Below are positions 16,310-25,459 of a stretch of 64,000 nt of DNA, one piece after another. Position numbers and translations under genes: made by a program. The notes beneath the pieces are model-generated. The model was not told the DNA's origin. It did no database searches and was given only the letters and a program-made list of their open reading frames with translations. This stretch comes from Sphingopyxis sp. BE259. GTDB lineage: Bacteria; Pseudomonadota; Alphaproteobacteria; Sphingomonadales; Sphingomonadaceae. The stretch is from positions 310,001-374,000 of the forward strand of contig NZ_JAVDWM010000001.1 of the NCBI RefSeq assembly GCF_031457495.1, in the 5' to 3' direction. Each line of letters begins with the position of its first letter. Positions within the stretch are counted from its first letter, which is position 1.

Positions 16310-17457
16310 CCATGACCGACCAGTTCCAGCTTACCGAAGACCAACTCGCGATCCAGGATATGGCGCGCAAATTCACCGCCGATCGCATCACGCCGTTCGC
16401 TGCGGAATGGGACGAGAAACATCATTATCCCGTCGAGGTGTGGAAGGCAGCGGGCGAACTCGGCTTTGGCGCGATTTACGTCGCCGAGGGATCGGGCGGC
16501 ATCGGGCTGGGCCGACTGGAAGCCGCGCTGATCATGGAGGCGATGGCCTATGGTTGTCCCGCGACCAGCGCCTATATCTCGATCCACAATATGGCGACCT
16601 GGATGATCGACCGCTTCGGCGGCGCCGAGGTGAAGGCGCGCTTCCTGCCCGAACTCGTCAGCATGGAAAAGATCGCGAGCTATTGCCTGACCGAACCCGG
16701 TTCGGGGTCCGACGCCGCCGCGCTCAAGGCGACGGCCAAAAAGGACGGCGACCATTATGTGCTGAACGGCACCAAGCAGTTCATCTCCGGCGCGGGCGTC
16801 AACGACATCTATGTCTGCATGGTTCGCACCAGCGAAGAAAAGTCCAAAGGCATCAGCTGCCTCGTCATCGAAAAAGGCACGCCGGGCCTGAGTTTTGGCG
16901 CGCCCGAGAAGAAACTCGGCTGGAACGCCTCGCCGACCGCACAAGTGATCTTCGAGGATTGCCGCGTCCCGGTCGAAAATCTGGTCGGTGCCGAGGGCGA
17001 CGGTTTCCGCTTTGCGATGGCGGGGCTCGACGGCGGGCGGCTGAACATCGGCGCCTGTTCGCTCGGCGGGGCGCAGCGCTGCCTCGACGAAGCGATCGCC
17101 TACACCAAGGACCGCCAGCAGTTCGGGCAGCCGATCGCCGATTTCCAGAACACCCAGTTCATGCTCGCCGACATGGCGACCGACCTCGAGGCGTCGCGCG
17201 CGCTGCTTTACATGGCGGCGGCCAAGGTCACCGCGAACGCCCCCGACAAGTCGCGCTTCTCGGCGATGGCAAAGCGGCTGGCGACCGACAATGGCAGCAA
17301 GATCGTCAACGACGCGCTGCAATTGTTCGGCGGTTACGGCTATTTGCAGGATTATCCGATCGAGCGTTTCTGGCGCGACCTGCGCGTCCATTCGATCCTT
17401 GAGGGCACCAATCAGGTGATGCGGATGATCGTTGGAAGGGATTTGTTGAGGCAATGA
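16306..17457 (+). CDS. Acyl-CoA dehydrogenase, isobutyryl-CoA dehydrogenase (ACAD8)-like
   Basis: The 383-aa product (or 381 from the second ATG at 16312) has the full acyl-CoA dehydrogenase fold. Features include AYISIHNMATWMIDRFGG near residue 95, a typical ACAD8 signature, and the FAD-binding motif YCLTEPGSGSDAAAL. It also has KEDRQQFGQPIADFQ-like helix 8 and the C-terminal catalytic-glutamate loop SILEGTNQVMRMIVGRD. ACAD8 converts isobutyryl-CoA to methacrylyl-CoA in valine breakdown. The downstream 3-hydroxyisobutyryl-CoA hydrolase and 3-hydroxyisobutyrate dehydrogenase fit this role. Confidence 0.9.
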   Translation: MTMTDQFQLTEDQLAIQDMARKFTADRITPFAAEWDEKHHYPVEVWKAAGELGFGAIYVAEGSGGIGLGRLEAALIMEAMAYGCPATSAYISIHNMATWMIDRFGGAEVKARFLPELVSMEKIASYCLTEPGSGSDAAALKATAKKDGDHYVLNGTKQFISGAGVNDIYVCMVRTSEEKSKGISCLVIEKGTPGLSFGAPEKKLGWNASPTAQVIFEDCRVPVENLVGAEGDGFRFAMAGLDGGRLNIGACSLGGAQRCLDEAIAYTKDRQQFGQPIADFQNTQFMLADMATDLEASRALLYMAAAKVTANAPDKSRFSAMAKRLATDNGSKIVNDALQLFGGYGYLQDYPIERFWRDLRVHSILEGTNQVMRMIVGRDLLRQ

Positions 17458-17468
17458 CGATGACGATG

Positions 17469-17580
17469 CTTCGAGATGCCGCTTCGACAAGCTCAGTGGC
17501 TCCTCAGCACAAACGGGTTTCTTGTTCCGCCGTTCGTCCTGAGGAGGGGCTGAGCCTGGCGAAGACTCGTCTCGAAGGAC
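17469..17580. repeat. Intergenic hairpin repeat, CTTCGACAAGCTCA family
   Basis: The element is bounded by CTTCGAGA (17469-17476) and its complement TCTCGAAG (17570-17577). It contains GGCTCCTCAG and its partner CTGAGGAG. A related element in the opposite order lies at 33491-33620. It fills the gap between two valine genes, whose transcript could fold here. Confidence 0.75.
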
Positions 17581-17587
17581 CTGCCAT

Positions 17588-18634
17588 ATGACCGAAGACA
17601 TCCTCATCTCGACCGACGGCCGCACCGGCCGCCTGTCGCTGAACCGTCCCAAGGCGATCCACGCGCTAAACCTTGCGATGTGCGAAGCGATGATCGATGC
17701 GCTGCTCAAATGGCGCGATGACGACGCGGTCGAGGCGGTGATCATCGACCATAGCGAGGGCCGCGGCTTCTGCGCTGGCGGCGACATTCGCATGCTGGCG
17801 GAAAGCGGCGCCAAGGACGCGGTCGCGGCGCGGGCGTTTTTCCACACCGAATATCGCCTCAACCACCTGCTCTTCACCTATCCCAAGCCGGTCACCGCCT
17901 TCATGGACGGGATCACGATGGGCGGCGGGGTCGGTATTTCGCAGCCGGCGAAATATCGCGTCGCGACCGAGCATACGCGCTTTGCGATGCCTGAAACGGG
18001 GATCGGCCTGTTCCCCGATGTCGGCGGCGGCTGGTATCTGCCGCGGCTCGAAGGCCGCGTCGGGGTGTTTCTCGCGCTGACCGGCGCGCGGCTCGACGGA
18101 GCCGAATGTTTGGCGCTCGGCCTCGCGACGCATTATCTGCCGCCCGAAAAGCTCGACGAGGCGAAGGCGCGCATCGCCGCGCATCCCGACCGCATCGGCG
18201 GCATCCTGGGCGATCTGGCGGTCACCGCACCACCGGCCGACATCACCCAGCATATCGACAAGATCAACCGGCTGTTCGCCAGCGACACCTATGAAGACAT
18301 CCTCGCCGCGCTCGAAGCCGACGGCGGCGACTGGGCGGAAAAGGAACTCGCGGCGCTGCACAGCAAATCGCCGCAGACGTGCAAGGTCGCGCTGCGCCAG
18401 TTGAAGGAAGGCGGCGAGATGCACGACTTTGCGGCGCAGATGACGCAGGAACATGCGATCGGCAGCCGCGTCGTCGCGATGCATGATTTCCTGGAGGGCG
18501 TTCGCGCGCTGATCGTCGACAAGGACAATAGTCCGCAATGGAATCCCGCGACCCCGGAGGCGGTCACCGACGACTGGATCGACGCGATTTTCGCGCCTTT
18601 GCCTGAAGCTGAGAAATGGACGCCGCTGCCTTAA
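17588..18634 (+). CDS. 3-hydroxyisobutyryl-CoA hydrolase
   Basis: The 348-aa crotonase-superfamily protein carries the extended HIBCH features: [13 protein letters not shown] (near 57-69), [14 protein letters not shown] oxyanion region (near 102-115) and [20 protein letters not shown] (near 137-156). It has the longer C-terminal domain ([13 protein letters not shown]) absent from plain enoyl-CoA hydratases. It releases 3-hydroxyisobutyrate from its CoA ester in valine catabolism. Its neighbours are the ACAD8-like enzyme, a crotonase and mmsB. Confidence 0.9.
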   Translation: MTEDILISTDGRTGRLSLNRPKAIHALNLAMCEAMIDALLKWRDDDAVEAVIIDHSEGRGFCAGGDIRMLAESGAKDAVAARAFFHTEYRLNHLLFTYPKPVTAFMDGITMGGGVGISQPAKYRVATEHTRFAMPETGIGLFPDVGGGWYLPRLEGRVGVFLALTGARLDGAECLALGLATHYLPPEKLDEAKARIAAHPDRIGGILGDLAVTAPPADITQHIDKINRLFASDTYEDILAALEADGGDWAEKELAALHSKSPQTCKVALRQLKEGGEMHDFAAQMTQEHAIGSRVVAMHDFLEGVRALIVDKDNSPQWNPATPEAVTDDWIDAIFAPLPEAEKWTPLP

Positions 18635-18635
18635 T

Positions 18636-18729
18636 CGTCGCCCCCGCGAAGGGCGTCCAGAGGCACGTGACTCTGGACGCGGCCGCCCGACTTTAACGCC
18701 AACGGCCCCCGCCTTTGCGGGGGCGACGG
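18636..18729. repeat. Intergenic hairpin repeat, CGTCGCCCCCGCGAAG family
   Basis: CGTCGCCCCCGCGAAG at the left end pairs with GGCCCCCGCCTTTGCGGGGGCGACG-type sequence at the right end (to 18729). An inner TCCAGAG...CTCTGGA hairpin is also visible. Copies of the same family are at 20648 and 43291. Confidence 0.75.
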
Positions 18730-18737
18730 AGAACAGT

Positions 18738-19520
18738 ATGACCTACGAAACCCTCCTCGTCGAACAGCGCGGCGCCGTCACCCTGGTGACGCTCAACCGC
18801 CCGCAGGCGCTCAATGCGCTGAACAGCCAAGTGCTCGACGACCTGATCGCCGCCTTCGCCGCATTCGAAGCCGACCCCGGCCAACGCTGCGCGGTGCTGA
18901 CCGGATCGGGCGACAAGGCCTTCGCCGCGGGTGCCGACATCAAGGAAATGGCGGACAAGCCCGCCGCCGATTTCTACCTCGAAGATTTCTTCTCGAAATG
19001 GACGAGCGATTTCGTCAAAAAGATCCGTAAGCCGTGGATCGCCGCGGTGAACGGCTTTTCGCTCGGCGGCGGCTGCGAACTGGCAATGATGGCCGACTTC
19101 ATCATCGCGTCGGAGAAAGCGAAATTCGGCCAGCCCGAAATCAAGCTCGGCGTAGCGCCGGGCATGGGCGGGTCGCAGCGGCTGACCCGCGCGGTCGGCA
19201 AGGCCAAGGCGATGGAAATGTGCCTGACCGGCCGGATGATGGACGCCGCCGAAGCCGAGCGATCGGGCATGGTCGCGCGCGTCGTGCCGCATGAGGCGCT
19301 CGTTGATGAAGCGGTGAAGACCGCGACCGTGATCGCGGCGATGCCGCCAATGGCCGCGATGATCAACAAGGACATGGTCAACGCCGCGTTCGAAACCACC
19401 CTTGATCAGGGGCTGATCTACGAACGCCGCCTGTTCCAGATCCTCGCGGCGACCGAGGACAAAGCCGAAGGCATGGCCGCCTTCATCGAGAAGCGCGAAG
19501 GCGTGTGGAAGGGGCGATGA
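18738..19520 (+). CDS. Enoyl-CoA hydratase (crotonase family)
   Basis: The 260-aa product is a standard-length crotonase: [13 protein letters not shown] near the N-terminus, oxyanion-hole segments [13 protein letters not shown] (near 56-68) and [20 protein letters not shown] (near 103-122), and the catalytic-glutamate stretch [20 protein letters not shown] (near 131-150). In this setting it can hydrate methacrylyl-CoA or tiglyl/crotonyl-CoA. Both expected glutamates are in place. Its stop overlaps the next gene, a small membrane protein. Confidence 0.9.
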   Translation: MTYETLLVEQRGAVTLVTLNRPQALNALNSQVLDDLIAAFAAFEADPGQRCAVLTGSGDKAFAAGADIKEMADKPAADFYLEDFFSKWTSDFVKKIRKPWIAAVNGFSLGGGCELAMMADFIIASEKAKFGQPEIKLGVAPGMGGSQRLTRAVGKAKAMEMCLTGRMMDAAEAERSGMVARVVPHEALVDEAVKTATVIAAMPPMAAMINKDMVNAAFETTLDQGLIYERRLFQILAATEDKAEGMAAFIEKREGVWKGR

Positions 19521-19774
19521 TTGTCGGGATCGGCTATCTGGCGATGGGCTTGCTGCTCGTCTGGGTTGGATGGAATCACTGGCGATACCGGCAAGAAGAG
19601 ACGATCAGCATTCTCGAGGCGGCCATCGTCAAAGCAACTGGCGAGGAACCGCTGCCCACGACAAGGCTCGATTGGTTCCTAAAATATCTTCAGGCGATTC
19701 TCGGTTTCATACTTGGCCCCGTCTTTGCCTTTCTCGGCATCATTGTCATTCTCGGTGAATTGGAAATGTTATGA
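19517..19774 (+). CDS. Small two-helix membrane protein within the valine operon
   Basis: The 85-aa product starts [20 protein letters not shown], one membrane helix. A charged middle [20 protein letters not shown] follows, then a second helix around [21 protein letters not shown]. Its ATG overlaps the enoyl-CoA hydratase stop and its own stop overlaps the mmsB start, so it is tightly coupled to both. I recognise no family. The pattern could be a membrane anchor or small regulator, but no function can be assigned. Confidence 0.75.
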   Translation: MIVGIGYLAMGLLLVWVGWNHWRYRQEETISILEAAIVKATGEEPLPTTRLDWFLKYLQAILGFILGPVFAFLGIIVILGELEML

Positions 19775-20646
19775 AAATAGCCTTTATCGGACTCGGCAAT
19801 ATGGGCGGCGGTATGGCCGCGAACCTGGCGAAGGCAGGGCATGAGGTGCGCGCTTTCGACCTCAGTGACGAGGCGCTCGCGCGCGCCGTCGAGGCGGGCT
19901 GCACCCGTGCCGCGTCGGCGGCCGAAGCCGTGACTGGCGCCGAAGCCATCGTCACCATGCTCCCCGCGGGCAAGCATGTCGCGGGCGTTTACGAAGCCGA
20001 TGTCTTCCCGAACGCCGCACCGGGAACGCTGCTGCTCGATTGCTCGACGATCGACGTTGCGACGGCGCGCTCGAACATCGCGGCCGCGACCGCCAACGGC
20101 CTCGTTGCGGTCGATGCCCCGGTGTCGGGCGGCATCGCGGCGGCCAATGCCGGGACGCTGACCTTCATGGTCGGCGGCACCGACGACGGCTTTGCGCGCG
20201 CCGAGCCGATCCTCGCCCTGATGGGCAAGGCGGTGATCCACGCGGGTGATGCCGGCGCGGGCCAGGGGGCAAAAATCTGCAACAACATGCTGCTCGGCGC
20301 CTCGATGGTCGCGACGTGCGAAACGCTGGCGCTGGCGCTCAAGCTCGGGCTCGACCCGCAAAAATTCTTTGACATCGCCAGCGTGTCGTCGGGGCAGAAC
20401 TGGTCGCTGACCAGCTACGCGCCGCTGCCGGGCGTCGGGCCGACGACGCCTGCGGACAACGACTACAAGGGCGGGTTTGCCGCGGCGCTGATGCTCAAGG
20501 ATCTCCGCCTCGCGATGGAAGCGGCGGCGAGCGTCGATGCCGACGTTCCGATGGGGGCAAAGGCGCGCGAATTATACGAGGCGTTTGTTGCCGCCGATCA
20601 GGATGGCCGCGACTTTTCGGCGATTATCCAGACGTTGCAGAAATAA
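19771..20646 (+). CDS. mmsB: 3-hydroxyisobutyrate dehydrogenase
   Basis: The 291-aa product has the beta-hydroxyacid dehydrogenase signatures: N-terminal Rossmann motif IAFIGLGNMGGGMAANL, substrate motif DAPVSGGIAAANAGTLTFMV (near 115-134) and the catalytic-lysine helix GAGQGAKICNNMLLG (near 163-177). It oxidises 3-hydroxyisobutyrate to methylmalonate semialdehyde with NAD+. It ends the valine set. The next pathway enzyme, MmsA, is not in the window. Confidence 0.94.
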   Translation: MKIAFIGLGNMGGGMAANLAKAGHEVRAFDLSDEALARAVEAGCTRAASAAEAVTGAEAIVTMLPAGKHVAGVYEADVFPNAAPGTLLLDCSTIDVATARSNIAAATANGLVAVDAPVSGGIAAANAGTLTFMVGGTDDGFARAEPILALMGKAVIHAGDAGAGQGAKICNNMLLGASMVATCETLALALKLGLDPQKFFDIASVSSGQNWSLTSYAPLPGVGPTTPADNDYKGGFAAALMLKDLRLAMEAAASVDADVPMGAKARELYEAFVAADQDGRDFSAIIQTLQK

Positions 20647-20647
20647 C

Positions 20648-20738
20648 CGTCGCCCCCGCGAAGGCGGGGGCCGCAGTCGGCTTGTTACGACGGCGCAGCA
20701 ATACGCCTCCAGCGGCCTCCGCCTCCGCGCGGGCGACG
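20648..20738. repeat. Intergenic hairpin repeat, CGTCGCCCCCGCGAAG family
   Basis: It begins CGTCGCCCCCGCGAAG, itself followed by GCGGGGGCC to make a small hairpin, and ends with an imperfect complement finishing GGGCGACG. It lies directly after the mmsB stop. Confidence 0.7.
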
Positions 20739-20742
20739 TTGG

Positions 20743-20979
20743 TCAATAAAAATCCGCCGTCTCGCCGCCATCCTTACGCTCGCCCCGATGCACCTGCGTC
20801 GATGCGCGGCGATCGCCGGTGCGGACCTCGATCCGCCCGTCGATACGCCGTACTTCGGCAGGCGCCAATATCCGCGCCCGGGCGACGGCAACCGCGCTCG
20901 TCGTCGGCGGAGCTGACGGAGCGGCAACCGGAACGCTGCCGGTGAGCAGCAACAGGGCGAGAAAAGACATGGCGATCAT
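20743..20979 (-). CDS. Small putative secreted protein
   Basis: The frame encodes 78 aa starting MIAMSFLALLLLTGSVPVAA, which looks like a signal peptide. A short Pro/Ala/Val-rich stretch and a basic tail with IDGRIEVRTGDRRASTQVHRGE follow. No family is recognised. The reading frame is supported mainly by the leader and by filling an otherwise empty gap between mmsB and the fadB-like gene. A chance frame in GC-rich DNA is possible. Confidence 0.5.
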   Translation of the reverse strand: MIAMSFLALLLLTGSVPVAAPSAPPTTSAVAVARARILAPAEVRRIDGRIEVRTGDRRASTQVHRGERKDGGETADFY

Positions 20980-21060
20980 GCTCTGCCGTAACGGCAGGTG
21001 TGACCAGCGCTTTAACCCTGAATCGCAACTATTTGTGTCTACCCGCGGCGGCGGCAGGCG

Positions 21061-21099
21061 AAAGCAAAGGCCGCCTGCCCCGCGGTGGGACAGACGGCC
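21061..21099 (-). terminator. Probable terminator of the FadB-like gene
   Basis: Read leftward, GGCCGTCTG and CAGGCGGCC form a nine-base stem with one G-T type mismatch and a 13-base loop, followed by TTTGCTTT. It begins 25 bases after the stop at 21124. Confidence 0.5.
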
Positions 21100-21123
21100 T
21101 GCGGATTATAATCGAATGCGGGA

Positions 21124-23157
21124 TCAGAAGCCGCTTTTCGCCTCGGCCTTTTCCTTGAGCAGCGGCGCAATCTCGAACCCGTGCTTTTCCAGCGCGGCGA
21201 CAATCTTGTCGGTGCCTTCGAGGCCCGCCCAGAACATCGGGCCGCCGCGATAGACCGGCCAGCCATAGCCATAGATCCACACGACATCGATGTCGCTCGC
21301 ACGCTGCGCCTTGCCTTCGGACAGGATCAGTGCGCCTTCGTTGACCATCGGATAGAGGGTGCGTTCGATGATCTCCTGATCGGTGATCTCGCGCTTTGTC
21401 GTCCCGGTCTTGCCGCGAAACTCCTCGATCAACTCGGCGACGCGGGCGCTTTCCGACGGTTGGCGCTTTTCGTCATAATCGTAAAAGCCCGCCTGCTTCT
21501 TCTGCCCCCAGCGGCCTTCGGCGCACAGCGCGTCGCGGATGCTTTCGATGCGGTTGGGATCGCGGTGCCAGCCGATATCGACACCGGCGAGGTCGCTCAT
21601 CTGGAACGGGCCCATCGGCATGCCGAACTCGACATGGACCTTGTCGACCTGCGCCGGGGTGGCGCCTTCCATCAACAGGTTCATCGCCTCGATCTGGCGC
21701 GGTTTCAGCATACGGTTGCCGATAAAGCCGTCGCACACGCCCGCAACCACCGCGACCTTGCCGATCTTCTTGCCGATCGCCATCGCTGTCGCCAGCGCGT
21801 CGGGCGCGGTCTTTTCGCCGCGCACGACCTCAAGCAGTTTCATGACGTTGGCGGGCGAGAAGAAATGCATGCCGAGCACGTCGCCGGGGCGGCTTGTCGC
21901 GGTCGCGATTTCGTCGACATCGAGGTAGCTGGTGTTCGACGCCAGGATCGCTCCGGGCTTGGCGATCTTGTCGAGCTTGCCGAATATGTCCTTTTTGACG
22001 TCCATATTCTCATAAACGGCTTCGATGATGAGGTCGCAGTCGGCCAGATCGTCGAGGCTGAGGGTCGGGGTCAGGATGCCCATCATCTGATCGACCTGTT
22101 CGGGCTTGAAGCGGCCCTTGGCCGCCGACGCGTCATAATTCTTGCGAATGACGCCAACGCCGCGATCGAGCGCGTCCTGCTGCATCTCGACGATCGTGAC
22201 GGGGATGCCTTTCTGCAGGAAGTTCATCGAAATCCCGCCGCCCATCGTGCCGGCGCCGATGACACCGACCTTCTTGATGTCGCGCAGCTGGGTGTCCTTG
22301 GGCAGGCCGTCGATCTTCGCGGCCTGACGCTCGGCGAAGAAGATATGGCGCTGCGCCGCCGATTGGCTGCCGAACATCAGCTTCATGAACTGTTCGCGCT
22401 CGAAAGCCAGGCCCTCTTCGAACGGCAGCCGCGTCGCGGCTTCGACGCAGGCGAGATTGGCGTAAGGCGCCTCGAACCCGCGCCAGCGCTTGGCATTCGC
22501 GGCCTTCAGCTGTTCGATCACCGCGACGTCGCCGAACACCGGGCGCTCGCGCGTCGGGCGCGGGCCGTCGGCGATCTTGGCACGGGCAAAGGCGATCGCA
22601 TCGGCGGCCAAGCTGTCTTCGCCCGCCAGTTCATCGACCAGTCCAAGCTCCTTGGCTTTCGCGGCGGGCAGCGGATCGCCGGTCGAGGTCATCGTCGCCG
22701 CGGCTTCGACGCCGACGACGCGCGGCAGGCGCTGGGTGCCGCCGGCGCCCGGGAGCAGGCCGAGCTTCACTTCGGGCACGCCCAGCTTCGCCGAGGGGAC
22801 GGCGATGCGATAATGGCAGACGAGCGCAGTTTCCAGACCGCCGCCGAGCGCGGTGCCGTGGATCGCCGCGACGACGGGCTTCGATGCCGCTTCGATGCTG
22901 TTCAGCACCGCATTGAAATCGGGGCCGCGCGGCGGCTTGCCGAATTCGCTGATATCGGCGCCCGCGATAAAGGTCGCCCCGGCGCAGCGCAGCACGATCG
23001 CCTTGACGCTGTCGTCGGACAGCGCGGCGGCGAAATGATCTTCGAGCCCCTGACGGACGTGCCAGCTGAGGGCGTTGACGGGCGGATTGTTGACGATGAT
23101 GACGGCGACGTCGCCATCCTTTTCCATCGTGACGGAAACGGGGGTGTCTTCGGACAT
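21124..23157 (-). CDS. FadB/FadJ-like bifunctional enoyl-CoA hydratase / 3-hydroxyacyl-CoA dehydrogenase
   Basis: The 677-aa product starts at MSEDTPVSV, with AAGGAG upstream; the frame extends further into the adjoining repeat, which is rejected as coding. The N-terminal hydratase domain (about 1-190) shows [30 protein letters not shown] and [18 protein letters not shown]. The NAD domain starts near residue 295 ([18 protein letters not shown]), and the C-terminal dimer domains include [19 protein letters not shown]. It performs the middle two steps of beta-oxidation. No thiolase is adjacent. The single-chain layout resembles peroxisomal-type multifunctional enzymes common in alphaproteobacteria. 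Confidence 0.92.
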   Translation of the reverse strand: MSEDTPVSVTMEKDGDVAVIIVNNPPVNALSWHVRQGLEDHFAAALSDDSVKAIVLRCAGATFIAGADISEFGKPPRGPDFNAVLNSIEAASKPVVAAIHGTALGGGLETALVCHYRIAVPSAKLGVPEVKLGLLPGAGGTQRLPRVVGVEAAATMTSTGDPLPAAKAKELGLVDELAGEDSLAADAIAFARAKIADGPRPTRERPVFGDVAVIEQLKAANAKRWRGFEAPYANLACVEAATRLPFEEGLAFEREQFMKLMFGSQSAAQRHIFFAERQAAKIDGLPKDTQLRDIKKVGVIGAGTMGGGISMNFLQKGIPVTIVEMQQDALDRGVGVIRKNYDASAAKGRFKPEQVDQMMGILTPTLSLDDLADCDLIIEAVYENMDVKKDIFGKLDKIAKPGAILASNTSYLDVDEIATATSRPGDVLGMHFFSPANVMKLLEVVRGEKTAPDALATAMAIGKKIGKVAVVAGVCDGFIGNRMLKPRQIEAMNLLMEGATPAQVDKVHVEFGMPMGPFQMSDLAGVDIGWHRDPNRIESIRDALCAEGRWGQKKQAGFYDYDEKRQPSESARVAELIEEFRGKTGTTKREITDQEIIERTLYPMVNEGALILSEGKAQRASDIDVVWIYGYGWPVYRGGPMFWAGLEGTDKIVAALEKHGFEIAPLLKEKAEAKSGF

Positions 23158-23181
23158 TTCAGGCTCCTTCAATCCCAAACC

Positions 23182-23260
23182 CGTTCGTGTCGAGCGAAGT
23201 CGAGACACCGTGAAGGCATACGCCAACGATGGGCATCTCGACTTCGCTCGATGCGAACGG
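23182..23260. repeat. Hairpin repeat CGTTCGTGTCGAGCGAAGTCGA, copy 1
   Basis: The left arm CGTTCGTGTCGAGCGAAGTC pairs with the right arm ending TCGCTCGATGCGAACGG. The same element in the same orientation recurs at 24544-24623, so the two copies flank the serine hydrolase gene as direct repeats. Confidence 0.8.
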
Positions 23261-23296
23261 AAATATGGGTTTCATTTCAAACAAGGGGTTTTCAAA

Positions 23297-24499
23297 TCAG
23301 TCATCAATCGCGGCGTGGACAAGCGTCTTGACCTCGCGCCGCACGGGGTAGGTGGAGGAGGGCATGAGCTGGGTCATGAACACCATGCAGATCTGCTCGA
23401 CCGGATCGACAAAGAAGCCGGTCGAAAACATGCCGCCCCAATAATAATCGCCGACCGACCCGGGGGTCATCGTCTGCGCCGGGCTTTCGTTCACCGCAAA
23501 GCCCAGGCCAAAGCCGACCCCGGCATTTTCGGCCTCGGAAAAGATGCCAACGCTGTGCTGAACCAGGTCGCCGCCGCCGACCAGGTGGTTCGCAGTCATC
23601 AGCGCCAGCGTCTTGCGGCTGATAATGCGGACGCCATCGATCTGGCCGCCGCCGAGCAGCATCAGGCAGAAGCGGTGATAGTCGGCGAGCGTCGATACCA
23701 GCCCGCCGCCGCCCGAGTGAAAGCTGCGGTCCTTGGCCCAGCGGCTCTTGTCGCCGCTGTCGAACGGCTTCATTTTCGCCTGCGGGTCGAACATATAGCA
23801 GTCGGTCAGGCGGTGCTGCTGGTCGGCAGGCACCTTGAACCCGGTATCAACCATGCCCAGCGGGCCAAAAATGCGCTCCTGCAAAACCTGCGCAAAGGGC
23901 TTGCCCTCGATCCGCTCGATCACCGCGCCGAGCACGTCGGTCGCCATCGAATAATTCCAGTGCGCGCCGGGGTCGAACTGCAGCGGGATCTTGGCCAGCC
24001 CTTCGATGAAGCTGTCCATCGTGTAATCGGCGTCGAAATCGTCGATCCGCGCTTTGCGATACGCGGCGTCGACCGGGGTGCGCTCCTGAAACCCGTAGGT
24101 CAGCCCCGCGGTATGGCGCAGCAGGTCGACCATGCGGATCGGCTGCGTCGGCGGGCGGGTCAGGAACGGCACATTGCCGCCGCCCGCGACGAACACCCCG
24201 GTGTCCCCGAACTCGGGGCAGAATTTGACCAGCGGATCGGACAGCGCGACCTTGCCTTCCTCGACCAGCATCATGAACGCGACGCTGGTGATCGGCTTGG
24301 TCATACTGGCGATGCGAAAGATCGCATCGTCCTTCAGCGGCGCGCCCGGCCGCGCCTCGCCGATGCACGAGCGATGCGCAATCTCGCCGCGCCGCGACAC
24401 TAACGTCGCGGCGTGCGGCAGGCGGCCGGGGCCGACATATTTCGCCTCGAGAAAGGCGGGAATGCGGTCCAGCCGCGCCGTGTCGAAACCGTGAGTCAT
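23297..24499 (-). CDS. Beta-lactamase-fold serine hydrolase (class C / EstB-type)
   Basis: The 400-aa product starts [20 protein letters not shown]. It has the SxxK nucleophile motif [16 protein letters not shown] (Ser near 65, Lys near 68), the tyrosine motif [14 protein letters not shown] near residue 180 and [13 protein letters not shown]. It ends with [17 protein letters not shown]. There is no signal peptide, so it is likely cytoplasmic and an esterase, amidase or lactonase more probably than a drug-degrading beta-lactamase. The gene sits between two direct copies of a hairpin repeat and next to acyl-CoA genes. Confidence 0.88.
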   Translation of the reverse strand: MTHGFDTARLDRIPAFLEAKYVGPGRLPHAATLVSRRGEIAHRSCIGEARPGAPLKDDAIFRIASMTKPITSVAFMMLVEEGKVALSDPLVKFCPEFGDTGVFVAGGGNVPFLTRPPTQPIRMVDLLRHTAGLTYGFQERTPVDAAYRKARIDDFDADYTMDSFIEGLAKIPLQFDPGAHWNYSMATDVLGAVIERIEGKPFAQVLQERIFGPLGMVDTGFKVPADQQHRLTDCYMFDPQAKMKPFDSGDKSRWAKDRSFHSGGGGLVSTLADYHRFCLMLLGGGQIDGVRIISRKTLALMTANHLVGGGDLVQHSVGIFSEAENAGVGFGLGFAVNESPAQTMTPGSVGDYYWGGMFSTGFFVDPVEQICMVFMTQLMPSSTYPVRREVKTLVHAAIDD

Positions 24500-24543
24500 G
24501 GCATCCCTTTTGACTGTGAGGGCTTCGCGCCTTCCTCTCGTTC

Positions 24544-24623
24544 CCGTTCGTGTCGAGCGAAGTCGAGACACCCCGAAGGCGCGCACGACCGATGGGCATC
24601 TCGACTTCGCTCGATGCGAACGG
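24544..24623. repeat. Hairpin repeat CGTTCGTGTCGAGCGAAGTCGA, copy 2
   Basis: This copy agrees with that at 23182 along nearly all of both arms (shared GTGTCGAGCGAAGTCGAGAC and GATGGGCATCTCGACTTCGC), with the difference confined to the loop. Confidence 0.8.
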
Positions 24624-24652
24624 AAGAAGGGAGGCAGATCAAAACCATTGTC

Positions 24653-25459
24653 TCAATGCGAAGTCTGGCCAAGCAGCTGGCGCGTCACCGGATGCGAACT
24701 GGTGAGCCCGCCGTCAACCGCGATCGCCTGTCCGTTGACATAGCTCGCCTGATCGCTGGCCAGGAACAGCGCGACATTGGCGAGCTCTTCGGGCTGCGCG
24801 GCGCGCTTCAATGGGTTGAGCTGCCCCAGCTTGTGCGTGACCTCCTTGGCCTTGGCGTAGTCAAAGGTCGGCTTGGTCATGCCGGTTTCGGTGAGGCCGG
24901 GACAGATTGCGTTGACGCGCACACCGCTGGTGGTCAGCTGCTGCGCCGCGGTTTTGGCGAGGTTGATGACCCCCGCCTTCGACGCCGAATAGGCGCCCGG
25001 ACCCGCGCCCGAATTCAATCCCGCGACGCTCGCGGTCAGCACGATCGCGCCGCCGCGGCCCTGATCGACCATCGCTTTCCCGGCATGTTTCACCATCAGC
25101 GCCGGGCCGATCAGGTTGACGCGCAGCGTCTCGGCCCAGGCGGCGGGATCGAAATCGAAAATGCCGCCCATGTCGCCGATAATCCCGGCGTTGGCGAAGG
25201 CGACGTCGAGCGCGCCATAGGTGTCGGTCGCGGTAGCAACCAGCTTGGCGACATCAGCCTCGACCCCGGCGTCGATTTCCAGCGCCACGGCCTCGCCGCC
25301 GGCATCCTTCACCAGTTGCGCCGTCTCGTGCACCGCCACCGTCTTGTCGCCGAGCACCAGCTTCGCGCCCTCGGCGGCAAAGCGCAGCGCGCTCGCACGG
25401 CCGATGCCCGAACCGGCGCCCGTGATAATCGCAATCTTGCCGTCCAACGCGCCCATCAT
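24653..25459 (-). CDS. Short-chain dehydrogenase/reductase
   Basis: The 268-aa product starts at MMGALDGKIAIITGAGSGIG, with the cofactor motif TGAGSGIG near residue 13, NAG near 94, a catalytic Ser in TASVAG and YSASK near 165. It ends with the usual FLASDQASYVNGQAIAVDGG. The ATGATG start overlaps the stop of the preceding SDR. The family oxidises or reduces hydroxyl/keto groups. In this operon it probably acts on a hydroxyacyl-CoA or similar; the substrate cannot be read directly. Confidence 0.88.
   Translation of the reverse strand: MMGALDGKIAIITGAGSGIGRASALRFAAEGAKLVLGDKTVAVHETAQLVKDAGGEAVALEIDAGVEADVAKLVATATDTYGALDVAFANAGIIGDMGGIFDFDPAAWAETLRVNLIGPALMVKHAGKAMVDQGRGGAIVLTASVAGLNSGAGPGAYSASKAGVINLAKTAAQQLTTSGVRVNAICPGLTETGMTKPTFDYAKAKEVTHKLGQLNPLKRAAQPEELANVALFLASDQASYVNGQAIAVDGGLTSSHPVTRQLLGQTSH

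Noticed and set aside
15973..17877. 634-aa leftward open frame
   Set aside because: It is antisense to RidA and the ACAD8-like gene and runs through a hairpin repeat, so it is not a real gene.
21181..23331. 716-aa rightward open frame
   Set aside because: It is a complete shadow of the FadB-like gene, which has all catalytic motifs on the other strand.
23297..24499. Beta-lactamase conferring antibiotic resistance
   Set aside because: It has the SxxK fold but no signal peptide and no ampR; EstB-type esterase or lactonase activity is more likely.
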